NCBI GenBank assembly: GCA_024349245.1
Contig: JALDNG010000078.1
Location: 954,001 to 1,018,000 of the forward strand
DNA length: 64,000 bases
Reading direction: 5' to 3'
Origin: Neodontobutis hainanensis
Lineage: Eukaryota > Chordata > Actinopteri > Gobiiformes > Odontobutidae
The notes below the pieces were generated by a model. That model had not been told where the DNA came from. It ran no database searches and saw only the letters and a program-made list of their open reading frames with translations. A program made the translations under genes and the position numbers. Positions 12,145 through 25,700 of this stretch are shown here, piece after piece (within the stretch, counting starts at the first letter, position 1; each line of letters starts with the position of its first letter).

Positions 12145-13906
12145 GACTATCGGTCGGCCTCGAAGAAATTCTGGCAAACCGTCCGGCGCCTCAGGAGGGG
12201 GAAGCAGTGCCCTGCCAACACTGTTTACAGTGGAAGTGGGAATCTGCTGACCTCAACTGAGGATATTGTTGGACGGTGGAAGGAATACTTCGAGGATCTC
12301 CTCAACCCCACCGTCACGTCTTCCACTGAGGAAGCACAGGCCGAGGGCTCAGAGGTGGACTCGTCCATCACTCGGGCTGAAGTCACTGAGGTAGTTGGGA
12401 AGCTCCTCGGTGGCAAGGCACCGGGGGTGGTTGAGGTACGCCCTGAGTACCTCAAGTCTCTGGATGTTGTGGGGCTGTCTTGGCTGACACGCCTCTGCAA
12501 CATCGCGTGGCGTTTGGGGACAGTACCTCTGGACTGGCAGACCGGGGTGGTGGTCCCCCTTTTTAAGAAGGGGGACCGGAGGGTGTGTTCCAACTACAGA
12601 GGGATCACACTCCTCACCCTCCCCGGGAAAGTCTATGCCAGGGTACTGGAGAGGAGAATGTGGCCGATAGTCGAACCTCAGATCCAGGAGGAACAATGCG
12701 GTTTTCGTCCCGGTCGTGGAACACTGGACCAGCTCTATACCCTCTCCAGGGTGCTGGAGGGATTATGGGAGTTTGCCCAACCAGTCCACATGTGCTTTGT
12801 GGATCTGGAGAAGGCATTCGACTGTGTCCTCGCGGTGCCCTGTGGGGGTGCTCTGGGAGTATGGAGTCCGGGGCCCTTTGCTAAGGGCTGTCCGGTCCCT
12901 GTACGACCGAGCAGGAGCTTGGTTCGCATTGCCGGCAGTAAGTCAGACCTGTTCCCGGTGAATGTTGGACTCCGGCAGGGCTGCCCTTTGTCACCGGTCC
13001 TGTTCATTATCTTTATGGACAGGATTTCTAGGCGCAGCCAGGGGCCGGAGGAGTCTGGTTTGGGGACCACAGGATTTCATCTCTGCTTTTTGCAGATGAT
13101 GTTGTCCTGTTGGCTCCATCAAGCCAGGACCTTCAATGTTCACTGGGGCGGTTTGCAGCCGAGTGTGAAGCGGCTGGGATGAGGATCAGCACCTCCAAGT
13201 CTGAGACCATGGTTCTCAGTCGGAAAAGGGTGGCTTGCCCCCTCCAGGTTGGTGGAGAGCTCCTGCCTCAAGTGGAGGAGTTTAAGTATCTCGGGGTCTT
13301 GTTCACGAGTGAGGGAAGGAAGGAGCGTGAGATCGACAGACAGATCGGTGCAGCTTCTGCAGTAATGCGGTCGATGTACCGGTCTGTCGTGGTGAAGAAG
13401 GAGCTGAGCTGTAAGGCAAAGCTCTCGATTTACCAGTCGATCTCGTTCCTACTCTCACCTATGGTCATGAGCTTTGGGTCATGACCGAAAGAACAAGATC
13501 CCGGATACAGGCGGCCGAAATGAGCTTTCTCCGCAGAGTGGCGGGGCGCTCCCTTAGAGATAGGGTGAGGAGCTCGGTCACTCGGGAGGAGCTCAAAGTA
13601 GAGCCGCTGCTCCTTCACATCGAGAGGAGCCAGCTGAGGTGGCTCGGGCATCTGTTTCGGATGCCTCCCGGACGCCTCCCTAGGGAGGTGTTCCGGGCAT
13701 GTCCCACCGGGAGGAGACCTCGGGGAAAACCTAGGACACGCTGGAGGGACTATGTCTCTCGGCTGGCCTGGGAACGCCTCGGTATCCCCCCGGAAGAGCT
13801 GGAGGAAGTGTCTGGGGAGAGGGAAGTCTGGGCTTCTCTGCTTAGACTGCTACCCCCGCGACCCGGCCCCGGATAAGCGGTAGAAGATGGATGGATGGAT
13901 GGATGG
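12145..13906 (+). mobile_element. 5'-truncated Rex3 (RTE-clade LINE), coding disrupted
   Basis: This non-LTR retrotransposon relic is flanked by a 7-bp target-site duplication, ACATACC, at 12138-12144 and 13907-13913. Reverse-transcriptase motifs are readable: FKKGDRRVCSNYRGITLL, QCGFRPGRGTLDQLYTL, FVDLEKAFD, VGLRQGCPLSPVLF, then FADD in another frame near 13090. A C-terminal region follows that contains RWLGHL, RPRGKPRTRWRDYVSRLAW and LPPRPGPG. The reading frame breaks at least near 12825-12900 and near 13055-13110, and again near 13480, so it cannot encode an intact protein. The 3' end is GATAAGCGGTAGAA followed by GATG repeats, the hallmark tail of fish Rex3. The 5' endonuclease half is missing. 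The GC content is well above that of the flanks. A second, shorter copy lies at 56392-57087. Confidence 0.9.
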
Positions 13907-14202
13907 ACATACCTTACCATACCAAAACAAAAATATAAAAATTAGGATAGAAGTGTATGGATAGATTTCAATGACACATTTAAAGACCTAAGTGTGTAAT
14001 GTTTTTCCTTATTTTTATTTGCAAATTGTTTGCGGCTACTCAGGCCACATAAACATGTCAGAGCAGCTCAACTATGGCTCACTTAGGGGTCAAATGAATG
14101 TAATCCCCAAGTATAAAGCAACATTTTAATACTCCTAAATTAGAAGAGTTCAATTAAATTAATGTTTTTTTTATACACATTCATATCCTTTAATTAAATT
14201 GT

Positions 14203-14355
14203 TAGTCGGTAGCCACACCGATAGGCGCCTTGCATGTTTTTCATGTTGGTGGGGGAATCCAGAGTACCTGGAGAACACCCTTCAAACTCTACCCAGAAAA
14301 GTCCCACCCGACCCGGGAGTTGAACCCTGGACCTTCTTGCTAAGAGGTCAAGAGA
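14203..14355 (-). repeat. fragment of a second SINE family
   Basis: The plus strand carries GGGGGAATCCAGAGTACC, then GACCCGGGAGTTGAACC and CCTTCTTGCT. This is the reverse of a common fish SINE with a tRNA-like head (AGCAAGAAGGTCC, GGTTCAACTC) and a body reading GTACTCTGGATTCC. Related pieces, head or tail, occur at 18720-18800, 51638-51712 and 54612-54793. Boundaries are approximate. Confidence 0.55.
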
Positions 14356-14749
14356 AATGTGGCCATGTTAAGAATGAGGGGTAATGAAACAGGTCGCTGG
14401 ATTCTGTGAATGCCCACCACCTGATGAGCCATTAAGGTGCCCCAAACGTAATTTTTTAAGAACTAATAAAACATTCTTTTGACTCCGGAAAATGCAATAA
14501 ATACAGAATTTTTAAAGTGGTTTGAGTCAATAAAGTCATATTTTAACACCTGTCTTTTGAGGTTCACTTGGTATTTGTCCAGTTTACCTATTCTTTTGCA
14601 ACGCCTCTGAAAATCCACACTGGGCTGGCCTTGTCAGTGTTTTGCTTTTAACAGGATTTTGTGTCTGTTACCCTCTGCTGTAGATGTCAGTGTTGCTTTA
14701 ATGAAAAACTGTCCTGATGATGAGCAGTGATCATCTGAATGAACCTGCG

Positions 14750-14992
14750 GAATGTGTTCAACTAGTTACTCCCACACGGAGGCCAAAGGACGGCCCAGTC
14801 CATGGAGGCTGGGATTTCTTTTGAAACACCCTCTCTGCTCTATTTTTTTAAACATTCTTCGTGTGCACTTGCTTCCTTTGGGACATCTCTTAATCCGTGA
14901 AGTGAGCGCTTCACCTAAAAATATCGTATTTTTTGGGGGAATACATAGCGTTAGCCGCTTCCTTTTGGATGAGTGTACCGCTCTGTTTCAAG
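14750..14992 (+). other. arhgef18: candidate first (non-coding) exon of arhgef18
   Basis: A strong 5' splice site (AAG|GTAAGGA) ends this stretch at 14992, about 4.7 kb before the first coding exon and with no other gene between. The upstream sequence lacks a clear TATA box, and I cannot place the transcription start. The call rests on the donor site and its position alone. Confidence 0.3.
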
Positions 14993-17900
14993 GTAAGGAT
15001 CAACTGTAAAGGGCTGTTTATTTAGCCAATTGTCCTTCTTTAACAGGTTAAGTGGCAAACATAAACTGCCAGGGTAACATTTGGCCATTGGATAACACTT
15101 ATATTAAATAGCTTACCCTGTATTTATAACTTAATAACTTTACCGTTTGGTCTAACGTATATTGAACATGATGTCGTGACGCAGGTTTGCTAACGTTTTG
15201 TCAGTTTGGTTTGTTCGGTAACGTAACCGTTAGTGCTAGTTTGAGCTAACTTTTCCCATCACAAACGCCACTCGCTAGCATCAACTTCGCTAGCTTACAC
15301 CTGCTGCTTCTATGTCATGTTTTACTCCTTTTTAAAACACGTATAGGTTATCTTTCCATGTCGATTTAAAATGTCGTTTATTTATGTTGATTAATTGAAA
15401 AACCTCTGAGGTCTAGCTAATTTAGGATAGAAGCAATATTTACAGGCGCAGGTAGAAAACTTGATATTGACAAAATAGTTTAGGATTAGATGAAAGTATT
15501 GTTTTTTTCTGTTCTGCCCTTATCCAGAGACGGGTTTTTTTTCGTTTTTTTTTCTTTTAATCATTTGGTTGTAACTCTCTTCATTTTAGCAAAGTATTTT
15601 TTTTAGTATCCTAATCAATCCTTAACATATTTATGCTTTACATACTTAATTTAATTTTAACTTGCATTCATTTCATACATTTCAAGCGTATTGTAGTAAA
15701 AGTCTTAAGTTCGTAATAAAAGTTTTTCTAATATTTTTGGAACTAATGTGAAATAATGTGAAATGTGCAATTTTATTTCTTTCCCCCAGTTTCTACTATA
15801 TTGGTTTATTTTCAGGTCAGTAACTCCGAAGCTACAGACATTCTTTGTATTCTTTTTCTGCCAGAGACAAAACAAACCTTTACTTTTACTGTTGGCAATT
15901 TCACTTTTCAACCTTTTTGATCTATTTATTTATTTTTTTAAACAAGCTCCCAAAATTACTCAAGCTCAATATGTTTCCAATAAAATTAATTGTGTGTCTT
16001 GATTTGAACTTCAAGGGATATTATAAGTAAGTATTCTGTAATTCTATTAGATACTTCTGGATTAGGTAACTTATTCCCTAGACCACACTTCCTGTTTCCA
16101 GAAGCAGACAAGAGCAAGGCCAAAGACTAATATACATAAATATAAAGTGTGTCATGTGCTCCTGTTTGCTTCTCTAAACTGGTTGTGTGCTGACAATTAT
16201 TTACTGTATGGAATAAAGCCTCATTCCCACTGGAGTTGTACCATACAGGAATAAGTTACCTGGCCCCCTTTGAATCTCAATGACCTCTTTTACTGAACTA
16301 TCTCAGCTATAGACACACAATGTTTTTTATATTTTATTGACAACTTATTGGGCTTAAGCAAAGTTTTAAGCTTGCACTTTTTAAGATATGAGGTAACTAA
16401 CCAATAGGTTTTGCACTTCCATTGCATGTGTAGGTAGTGATGCGCACACTGAGGCCAAGCAGTCAGTTTCTAGAAATGTCAAGCCTTCAAAAAGTATGCA
16501 TCATTTGGCTTGAGACTGTGCCAAAGCTGTATTGTCGTTGACATTACCAAGCGGGGATGATTTCACTTGTTTGCACTGACGGAAACAGTTTGGCATGTAA
16601 TCTGTGAATACACTACAGATACCACTCGGGTCCCAGAAGTTGATGAGTAAACTTTGATTCAAGGATGGTGAAAAGACTTCAAACTGCCATTAGAGCGGTG
16701 TTGTTTTTCTCTACTTCTTTTTGTCCTTTGCCCGGATACTTGGCAGACTTGCTGGTCTTGTTTTGTCCCTCGCAGGGATTGACCTGTATTTCATGCTACA
16801 CGGTTCCTTTTCCTCCCTCTGAATCATCTCGAGGTGTGGCTGTCACTCACAACAGTGGGCTGCGTAACTGTGACTAAAAACACCACAGGGCTTAAAGGAA
16901 CACAAGACTAGGCTCTGGGAAAATACACCTGAGCTGCACGACTGATTGTGTTTAAGTGCAGGAGCAGGTAGCGCAGCCGGACTTGTGTTACAGGCGGTAG
17001 TTTTATTTGCCACTCTGTCTTTTTACTTGAACAGGCTCTTAACTGTTGGAGAGGGTGGCCTTTTATCAGTCCAGATTTGTCTCTTTTCAGAGGTATGGTT
17101 AGAAAACAGCATTGTCACTAATATTTTTTCTGAAAGCCCCTATCTTTGCCCTTCCTCTGTAGTTGATAAAGTGGGTCACTCCTAAAAATCAAAGGAGACA
17201 TAAATATTGTTTTTATTGGGACTGTCATCCAGTACATTGGCAGTTTGTATAAGACCTGCTCATTCAAGATGGCAGGGTTTATTTTTGTTTTACTTGGATG
17301 CTTGTCAAAATAAAAGTCTCTCAAACTATAGCTAAACATATATTTATACATGTTTTGTTACCCACTTTTTAAGAATGCTAAGTCTAAGTGAATATTTGTT
17401 GCTATACATAATAGATGTTTCCAAGTTTCTTGCAAAACCTTAAAATTTGAAATTTGTTGTTTTATTGTCAGGAAGAATTACCTGGAAATTGTTTTTTGTC
17501 CAGATGGCATGACAACATGTATATTGAATTTTAGTTCCTTATATCTGTTAAACTTTGACTTGAGACATGATGTTTGGATAATAATGCAACATCACGTATT
17601 TAGACACATTGGGAGTTTTAAGTTTGAATTTTGAGGCAGCTGTCATTTCAGGAGAGGCTTATGTTGTTAATATGCCTTTTTATGCATTTCTGAATAACTT
17701 GTATAGTGTAAATGCAGCGGCCTTGTGAGAAGTTGAAATCCTGTGTGAAAAGTCCTGTGTGTGCTTTAGGTGTGTCTACCTTTAAACAACGGCCTCCTTT
17801 TTTTTTTTTTTTTTTTCCTTTTTTCTTTTTTTGAACCTGAGATGTTATGGACCTGTGCACTTTGTACTCTGGACACCTGTTGTCATTTTCTCTGCAGCTA

Positions 17901-18137
17901 GAGGTGAGAAGCAGTCTCCTCTCATTTCTACTTAACCTTACTAACGCTGCTGATAAAGTGGGTTCATTATCTCCCAGGGGCCCATTAGTGTGTGCATGCA
18001 AACACGAGTGGGGTTTCTGCACAAACCGGGACGCCCTCTGATTCAGAAACACTCAGTGTCAGCTGGCCTCTCTCTGCTTGTTCTTGTTTTTATTCACAGC
18101 CAATTGACAGGAACTTTCCTCTCTCTGCTTTATTTAG

Positions 18138-18558
18138 CGTCATGGGGGAAGTACTCTGGAAAACCTAACATTGCCAATCCACAAAGGCACAAACAGGGTG
18201 AGTCTTTTCTAATTTGCTTTTAAGCTTTGGCTAAATATTTGTGCTTCAAAGTTGAAACGTGTCACTCATCGACTGTTCCTCATTTAACTTGATAAAGTGT
18301 CACTCTCAGTAACTATAAAGACAAATGTTGAAGAGTACTGTTAAATCCTCAGAGCTGCCTTACAAATCTACAGCTACTGCCACACTCGGCCAAACCAGTT
18401 TTCTCTCTTCTCTCTTTTTGTATTGGCCTATTGTTTGGATTAAGTGCCTTGAATATGACTAATTTTTAAACTGAAATTCTTATTACTCTTTTGCAGATAG
18501 TCTTTTTGAAGACTTTACTGAACTTGATTGGATTAAAGCTTCTGTGGTCACATAACGG
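18138..18558 (+). other. arhgef18: two candidate 5' exons of arhgef18
   Basis: A 60-nt exon at 18138-18197 (TTTATTTAG acceptor, G|GTGAGTC donor) and a 62-nt exon at 18497-18558 (TTTTGCAG acceptor, G|GTATGT donor) have good splice signals. If joined to the next exon at 19667, one frame stays open across all three and into the arhgef18 start methionine. The resulting peptide is hydrophobic and unlike the mammalian N-terminus, so I take these as 5' UTR exons. Another frame contains a short upstream ATG that soon stops. Confidence 0.35.
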
Positions 18559-18719
18559 GTATGTCTATGTGCATTTTCACTTCAGTAATAAACTCATCAA
18601 ACTCAGAGCTTGAGTTGTATTTGTTAGCAGTCTAAACGAATAGGGATCTCATGCACTTTGGTGACATAAAAGTCATTTAATTATTCAATATGGTTAACAC
18701 AATTAACATTCAATTAACA

Positions 18720-18800
18720 CCCTGCGACTAACTGGTCATTGTCCAGGGTGCACCCCGCCTCTGGTCCAAGTTGCTGGGCTCTAGTCACTTGCGACAGCTG
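18720..18800 (+). repeat. SINE tail fragment
   Basis: The fragment reads CCCTGCGACTAACTGGTCAT and GTCCAGGGTGCACCCCGCCT, a motif seen throughout fish genomes as the 3' part of a SINE. A sister copy is at 51638-51712. It lies between candidate arhgef18 exons and has no role I can see. Confidence 0.55.
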
Positions 18801-19739
18801 CGAATTGTAAAAAATGGAAAAAAATAATGAATGATTAAGGCAAGAAATAAGTTGCTGTCAAAGACTGATATTCTTAATTTGCTGAACACATTTTTCTAAT
18901 TTAATATTTGAAGGTGATTGTATCTGAAAACCTTCTATTGTCTGTATTTTACAAAAACAAGTCACCGAAGAAAATACAGCAAAGCATTACAGCTGGAGAC
19001 TCATTTTTACTTTGAGTGTAATGGTACACAAAAGTCAGTTAGGTTCTGGTCCGCTTGTCTTTGCTCGTTATTGTTTTTTACAAAACAATAACGAAGGCAA
19101 AATGTTCTTGATGTGGGAGGGTCTGTCTTCATGTTGAGCACATATAGTTTTATGAAGAAGGAAAAAATAATAATGTTAGTAACTTCTTACATGTTGTGTA
19201 TTATATTTTAATTAAATTTTTTGCAAATCTTTTTTTGCAATTGTTCTTCTCTCTCAGTGACCCAGTAAGTAAAGAAGCTAGAAGTCATGCGCTGGTTGCC
19301 GGGCGCTCTGCTTAACAATCCGCCACTTAATAATGTCAGTGGTTCCGTGTGGAGCAACACTAGAAATTATAAAAAAAAAAAAAAAAAAAACTATTTATTG
19401 TACCAAAATGATACACACGTGTACCAAATTGAACTTGCTGTACCAAAACACCCCTAGTTTTTACACTGAGCGCTCAAACAGAGGATGGGACACTGAGCCT
19501 AATCTGTTGTTCCATTGCTTGAACCAGAGTCCTCAAACTAATACCTTTTTTTTTTTTTTTTTTATAAAAAAATCCTAAAAAAGACTGGCCCATATAACAC
19601 CTCTTACAGAATCACTAACTATTGAAAGATAAAGCTGTCATTTATTCCCTGCTTGTGTCTCTCCAGGCTTTTCATATTGCAGTACCTGGGAGAGAATTTC
19701 TCCCCCGGCCTGTCATGGCTGCTCTGGCCTAGCCCAGGC

Positions 19740-22700
19740 ATGACTGTAAATCACAAGAAGTACAGAGCTCAGACTGCTTCCTCCTCAAACGACCCAGGTC
19801 CCAGGTCGGTGACTTTTTATCATGTGTCCTTGTGTAGTTCTGCTTTCGAGGTATTGTTTTCCAGTCAACACTTGTTTTGTCTCAATATAAACACATTCCC
19901 AGTCTTTTAACATTTGTTGTTGGTTATAGTGCAGTGCTTTCGTTTGGATTTGGATGTTATGATAGATGTCATGATCTAATCTGTTTGTGGAGGTTTGTGA
20001 CATGACATCACTTTTTAATTAACCCAGTGATGCTTATCTCATGACACACACAGATTTGCTGCAACGCAGATGGATGACACCGACAGCCGCATAAAGTCCT
20101 TGCCCGAGGACTTGGCTGAGCCCATTAACCTCGAAGGTCAGTCTGTCAAACCCAGCCACGTGACAAGAAATGATTAATAACACATTACCTCTGTGGTAGC
20201 ATTACTTATTGTTTTATTAAGCTTACATCTTGTATATTGCCATTTCTTTCTATTACTATTGATTAAATAATGGTAATTTCCTGGCAGCCTGTTATTACTA
20301 GATCTCACTTGATTAAAATCTGTGCTATTGAAGCTTTCTCAGTGATGTGGCTAATGGGGAAAACCAAAGCAACTAAGTTAACCCCATAATGAAGAAATTC
20401 AGTTATCTTATATTTTGATTTAATGTGCTTTCTACTGATGCAACTTTGTAGCTTCTTTTAAAATCGAAGTAAGGATTTCTTTAGAGAACAAAATTTGTAA
20501 ATGATTGTTGACATTGGATTAAAACAATAGTATAATTTGGAGCAACACCTGAAGTTAAATACAACGTTATGGCTAGTGTTTAACTGTGTGTGTGTGTTTC
20601 AGATTCCCATTACACTCAGCTGCGACTGGAGCTGGAGAACGATGCCCACAACCTGGAGGCTGAGTCCTGGAGCGTGGCTGTGGACCCGAGCTACATGAAG
20701 ACGATGAGCAAAGAGGCAGTCAAAAGACAAGATGTCATCTACGGTACTGCACTGAAATTACACGTTGCTCTAAATGTGACCTTTTCAAAAATGGTTGTCG
20801 TGTCACTGTTGTGTACTTTGTTCTCATGTCACTCACTCTGAAGGGAGAATACACTTATGAAACACTTCAGTGTCTATAATTTGCCATTTGCTATTAGAGA
20901 ACACATTGGAAAGTTGCTTTACACACATGGCTTATGAGGTGTTCAAGACAATTAACAGTGAAAATAGACAGTTGCCTGCAGATAAATTGGATGTAATAGA
21001 GGTAATTCAAAGCTATTTGTTTAAACTCTTTGTAAAATATAAACTATTGCTTTTAAAAGTGCATTATTAATTATTTGAAGGAATAGGAGCAATACGGTCG
21101 ATGGCAGGAGCCACAGTAGCTCATTTCTGAAAATTCAAAGCACAGGAGAGACTGTAAATAGCCGTTAGAAATGGGAAATATTTTCAGTTGAGCTGAGAAT
21201 AGATGCTTTTCTTGACCTGGCAGGGAGACATTATAAAGATTATTAAAATTGTCTCTTATCAATACCCAATAATCATCAACACTATTCAAGCATGGTTTGT
21301 AGTCAGAAGCTGGAGGTCTCTTTGAACTCCCTTGCTCTCCCAAATACAAGGTAACCCCTGACTTTAAACCAGGCATGACTGACCTAGGCTACACTGTTTG
21401 GGCACATCAAGGGATAAGGAAAATTATTTGTTTGTTGGGTCTTTCTTGTGATCTTTTGAACAGATCAAGGGTAAATATAATCTTCCCAACAACCACTTCT
21501 TATTTACTCTATCTCCAACTCTGAGTTTAATTAAACCATGTGTACTTCTGACGTCACATTATTACCAATACAGAGAGAACTAAGTCAGAACTTGGTCATT
21601 GTCAACTAAGAAGACAATGACTTGCTTTTGTAATGTGCTGAATTAGATGTGACGCAAACTGAACTAGGTGTGTCTATCTATGAGTATATTTGTAACCAAA
21701 CTAAAAAATTTCTTTGTAAAAGGTCCTGGGTGCTACAGTTTAATACGTCTCACTGTACAAATTTCCCGAAATGAGACAAAAATTACGCCTCAAATGTCAC
21801 CTCAGTGGAAGGGACTAACTCACTGTTTCGTCGTGTCTTGGATTAGTGACAAACCTCCCTACAAGTCAAACTGACATAAACTTGTCCTTGAGCTGTTCCC
21901 CCTGGTGTGCTTGACCTGTCTGCTTCATTCCAACACAGGACAGTTTTTGGAGGTTTGAGCTGCTGTGGCTTCAGTGCTGAGCAGCCCCGTGGTGGACTAG
22001 CTGTAGACATTTTAATTGTCTTTTATCTCCTTAGACCGTGCTGAGCTGTGTTCATTTATTTGTTTTGTTTGAAAATAACTGTAACAAAAAAAAACTTGTA
22101 TCCTCAATATCATAGAGCTGATGCAGACAGAGATGCACCACGTCCGCACGCTGAAGATCCTGCTGTACGTCTACATGTACGAGCTGAAACAGTCAACGCT
22201 GATCGATGACATTCGACTGGAGCGGCTCTTCCCCGGAGTCGACGTGCTGCTCTCGCATCACCAGCACTTTCTGCACTGTCTCAAAACACGGCTAAAGCAG
22301 AGCCTGGAAGAAGACGGTTTAAATAATTATCAGATCAGGCAGCTCGGAGATATCCTTATCAAACAGGTAGGGCTTTGGATTAATTATTAAGTCGGCAAAA
22401 GAACATCTCACTTTTATTTATAAATTAATTAGAATCTTAGACTTGCATACAAATGGCTTTGTTTGATTTTACTTTTAATTTAAGGGAAGTTATTTGATAT
22501 AATTATTGGTACAAGTCAGGTTGTTACCCAAAGGTGTTTGAATTGTCCCCAAAAAGTACCGTACTTACAAGGATGTTGGTTTTTTTTCTTTAGCAGATGT
22601 CCTTCTTCTCAATCCAGCAATTAGAATGTCAGGGGAATTATGTCCAGATTTTCACTGGACAGTTGTGTTCATACATGCAGTACATTTTAGGAGATGGTCC

Positions 22701-25700
22701 ATGTGCTTTTACTGAGAGACACAAGGGCAAGATGGAGAGTGGAAGTGGGGTTTGACAATTTGTTTCTGCAGCAGAAGTCTTTACAAAACAAGCTTGCATC
22801 AGTGACTGAGGTCAATTTACTAATAACAAGACTACGTGTATGTGATAGAGCTGTAATGAATGTCGGGCTCCAAGTAGCCCGCAGCATCAGCCGCAACGCA
22901 GTGAACACAAAACAATGGCTGCCCTTAATGATGGAGTTAGGATAAAAGTCTGGAGGATGTAGTGCAGGTCTAAAAAGATCTTTAGATTTGTCTAGTCTGG
23001 ATCTCACTTATCTAACAAACGACAACTATAATAACCAGCATATCTTTTAATTTATGGTTGCATTACTATAATTTTATAGTAGGTCTGCTTTTAGCTTTAT
23101 TTCTTCCATGTTGTTCCATCACTCTACCCTTATTTCCAGTCAAGCTAATTTTTCTCCCTCAAATAAGAGTAAAAAGCACAAAAGAAAACACTTTGACCTA
23201 AATGTAATAACTCAAAGATGTAGTTTTAATGCAAGAAAACAGTTTAGGTTCAACAATATGAGGTGAAAGGTCTGGATCCTCCCTTGTTTGTCAATGATAC
23301 TGGTCTGGCTGCTGTTTGCGGAAGTGTTTTTGTTACAGTAAGACTCTCAGAAGTGTTTGTGGTTAATGTTATGGCAATGTTTACTTTACTCATTATCGTT
23401 TGCTTATGCTATCTTTGGGAAGAAATATATTACTAGGAAGTGGATCTTTACTTTTTCTCAGTTCAACCTTGTCCTTAGTTTGTATCTTTGCCCTTGTAAC
23501 TCTTGTGAGGCATTCAGGTGTCACAGGAAAGAACGTCTGGTATGTTTGAAATGCACAGTGACTTTGGTCAGGTGTGTGGTTTTTTTACAGAAACAATCAT
23601 GTGACTGAGAATTTCTCCAGAACTAAGACACATGTTTTCTACTTTTAATTATAACAAGTAAAGAAAATAAAAGGGCTTGCTAAATGCTTCATGATGCGTA
23701 GTTTTATTTTTAGTATTGCTATGTGGAGGTCTAAAATGATGTGACTTTGCTGTGATAGTTTTCAGGCTCAGTGGGAGAAGGCATGAAGGCATGCTACAGT
23801 GTTTTCTGCAGCCATCACAGTGAGGCCTATAAATTATACAAAGAACAGCTTCATAACAGCAAGAAGTTTCAAAACCTCATCAAGGTATGTATATTATAGT
23901 TCTATTAGATGTGTGTGACTAGCTTCTGATCTTTTTTACAACTAAATTGTATCTTCTTTTTTTTTTTTTTTTTTTTTTTTTTACAGAAAATAGGTCACCT
24001 GCCTCTCGTGAGAAGACTGGGAATTCCTGAGTGTTTTTTGTTGGTCACACAACGCATCACTAAATATCCCGTCCTTGTGGAGAGGCTTATACAAAACACT
24101 GAAGGTAAGCTCTCACCTGCAGGTCTACACCAACTATTGGTTGACATTAGGAAGAGATAACCTTGTGAACAGTATGTCTGCATCACAAGCCTCTTTTTTG
24201 CTCCTTCCTGTGAATTTGGTGTTACTTTCTTTCCCTCAACCAGCTTCATGCGCCATTTATGATTCACTCAAAACACAAAAAGACTAAGCTATTGCCTCCT
24301 TTAAGGCCCAGCTTCTAGTGTGACTTTTTCAGGACTCATTATGTAAATCTCTTTTCACATTGAGGTCAAAGTGACAAATGACATGGAAAAAGCACTGTTT
24401 AAATTAAAAACCAAATGGCACATGACAATTTTTTTATAAATAAACATAAAAGCTCTGTCTATTACACATGGTATTCTTGATTTTGTGCATGTACTGATAC
24501 ACAGACACTTAATCACCAATTAGGTATTGTACTAATTACATTCAAGATATAGCAACTTCTCTCACCGATGTGATGCCTCCATTTATACCTGAAATGGCCG
24601 GATAAAATCACGCCAGCATCTTTTTCAACAAGAAGATGCCAGTGAAAAAGGGGCTACAGTATTGTGGTGCTTTGACTTTCTCTGTTTAAAAAAAAAAAAA
24701 AAAAAAAGTAAAATGTGATACTTTCAAATTAATTAGGGTCAACTTTATTTAAAAAATTAAAAGCACCTTTTACAGATAGAAATTACAAAGTGCAACAATT
24801 TTAATAAAAGAAGAATAAACGGATACAATTATAAAGTTATGGGGACTGTTGTATTATAGTTCAGTTGTCCTTAGAGCGGCGAAGAGTCACACGAGAGAAA
24901 AGGACAGGCTTGAGATATTTTGGATGTCTCAGACAAAACATGTTTATTAACCATCAATACGGGACCAGGAGACGGGACACTTAACACAGTGTAGCATTGA
25001 CTAAACAGTCTGTCTGCTTCCGGAATACATAGGACTATATCGCTTTGATCGTCAAGGATCGCACCAAGCCATGGGGTTTAACATTAGTGTCTAGACTAAA
25101 CAGGCTCTACTTTATCTTAACTTCATAATGTGATTGAAAGACACAGCAGTAGCATAAGCCACCTTTGCAATTGTCCTGATTTTCCCAAAAGAAAAATAGA
25201 AAAGCTGTTTTGTAATGTTTACTTATGTACTTGTATATTGAGCTGATGAGACAATACCAAGACTTTTATGAACGTGTATTTCATGTTAGCCTTTGGTATA
25301 AGCGTCCCATGTATGATACTAACACGTCTATCTCTTTACAGCTGACACAGACGAGTACAAGTCTCTGGTCCAGGGTTTAGCGCTGATCAAAGACACCATC
25401 GTTCAGGTGAACGAACAGGTTGATGAATATGAGAAAGTGGTTCGTCTGAAAGAGATCTGCAGTAGGCTCGAGCCAAAATCTCAGGGCCGCATCATGGACG
25501 ATAAGTTTTTACGGCGAGAGGACCTTGTACACGGCAACAGGACATTGCTCCATGAAAGCAGCGTCACCTGGAAGACCTCGGGAAGACAGAAAGGTAAAAG
25601 ACTATAAGAGACTCATTTATTTGCAGTAGGTTTTCTTTTTTTCTTTAACGGCAGAAGTGCATATTGTTATTGATCACCTTACAACTCCTTTTGAGAACAT

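Noticed and set aside
12355..13876. Long open frames that could be annotated as host genes
   Set aside because: They are pieces of the Rex3 reverse-transcriptase region, broken by frameshifts and bounded by a target-site duplication.
22687..23007. Overlapping open frames on both strands in an arhgef18 intron (83 and 106 codons)
   Set aside because: Both are intronic, without splice sites or a recognisable protein; the frames mirror each other.
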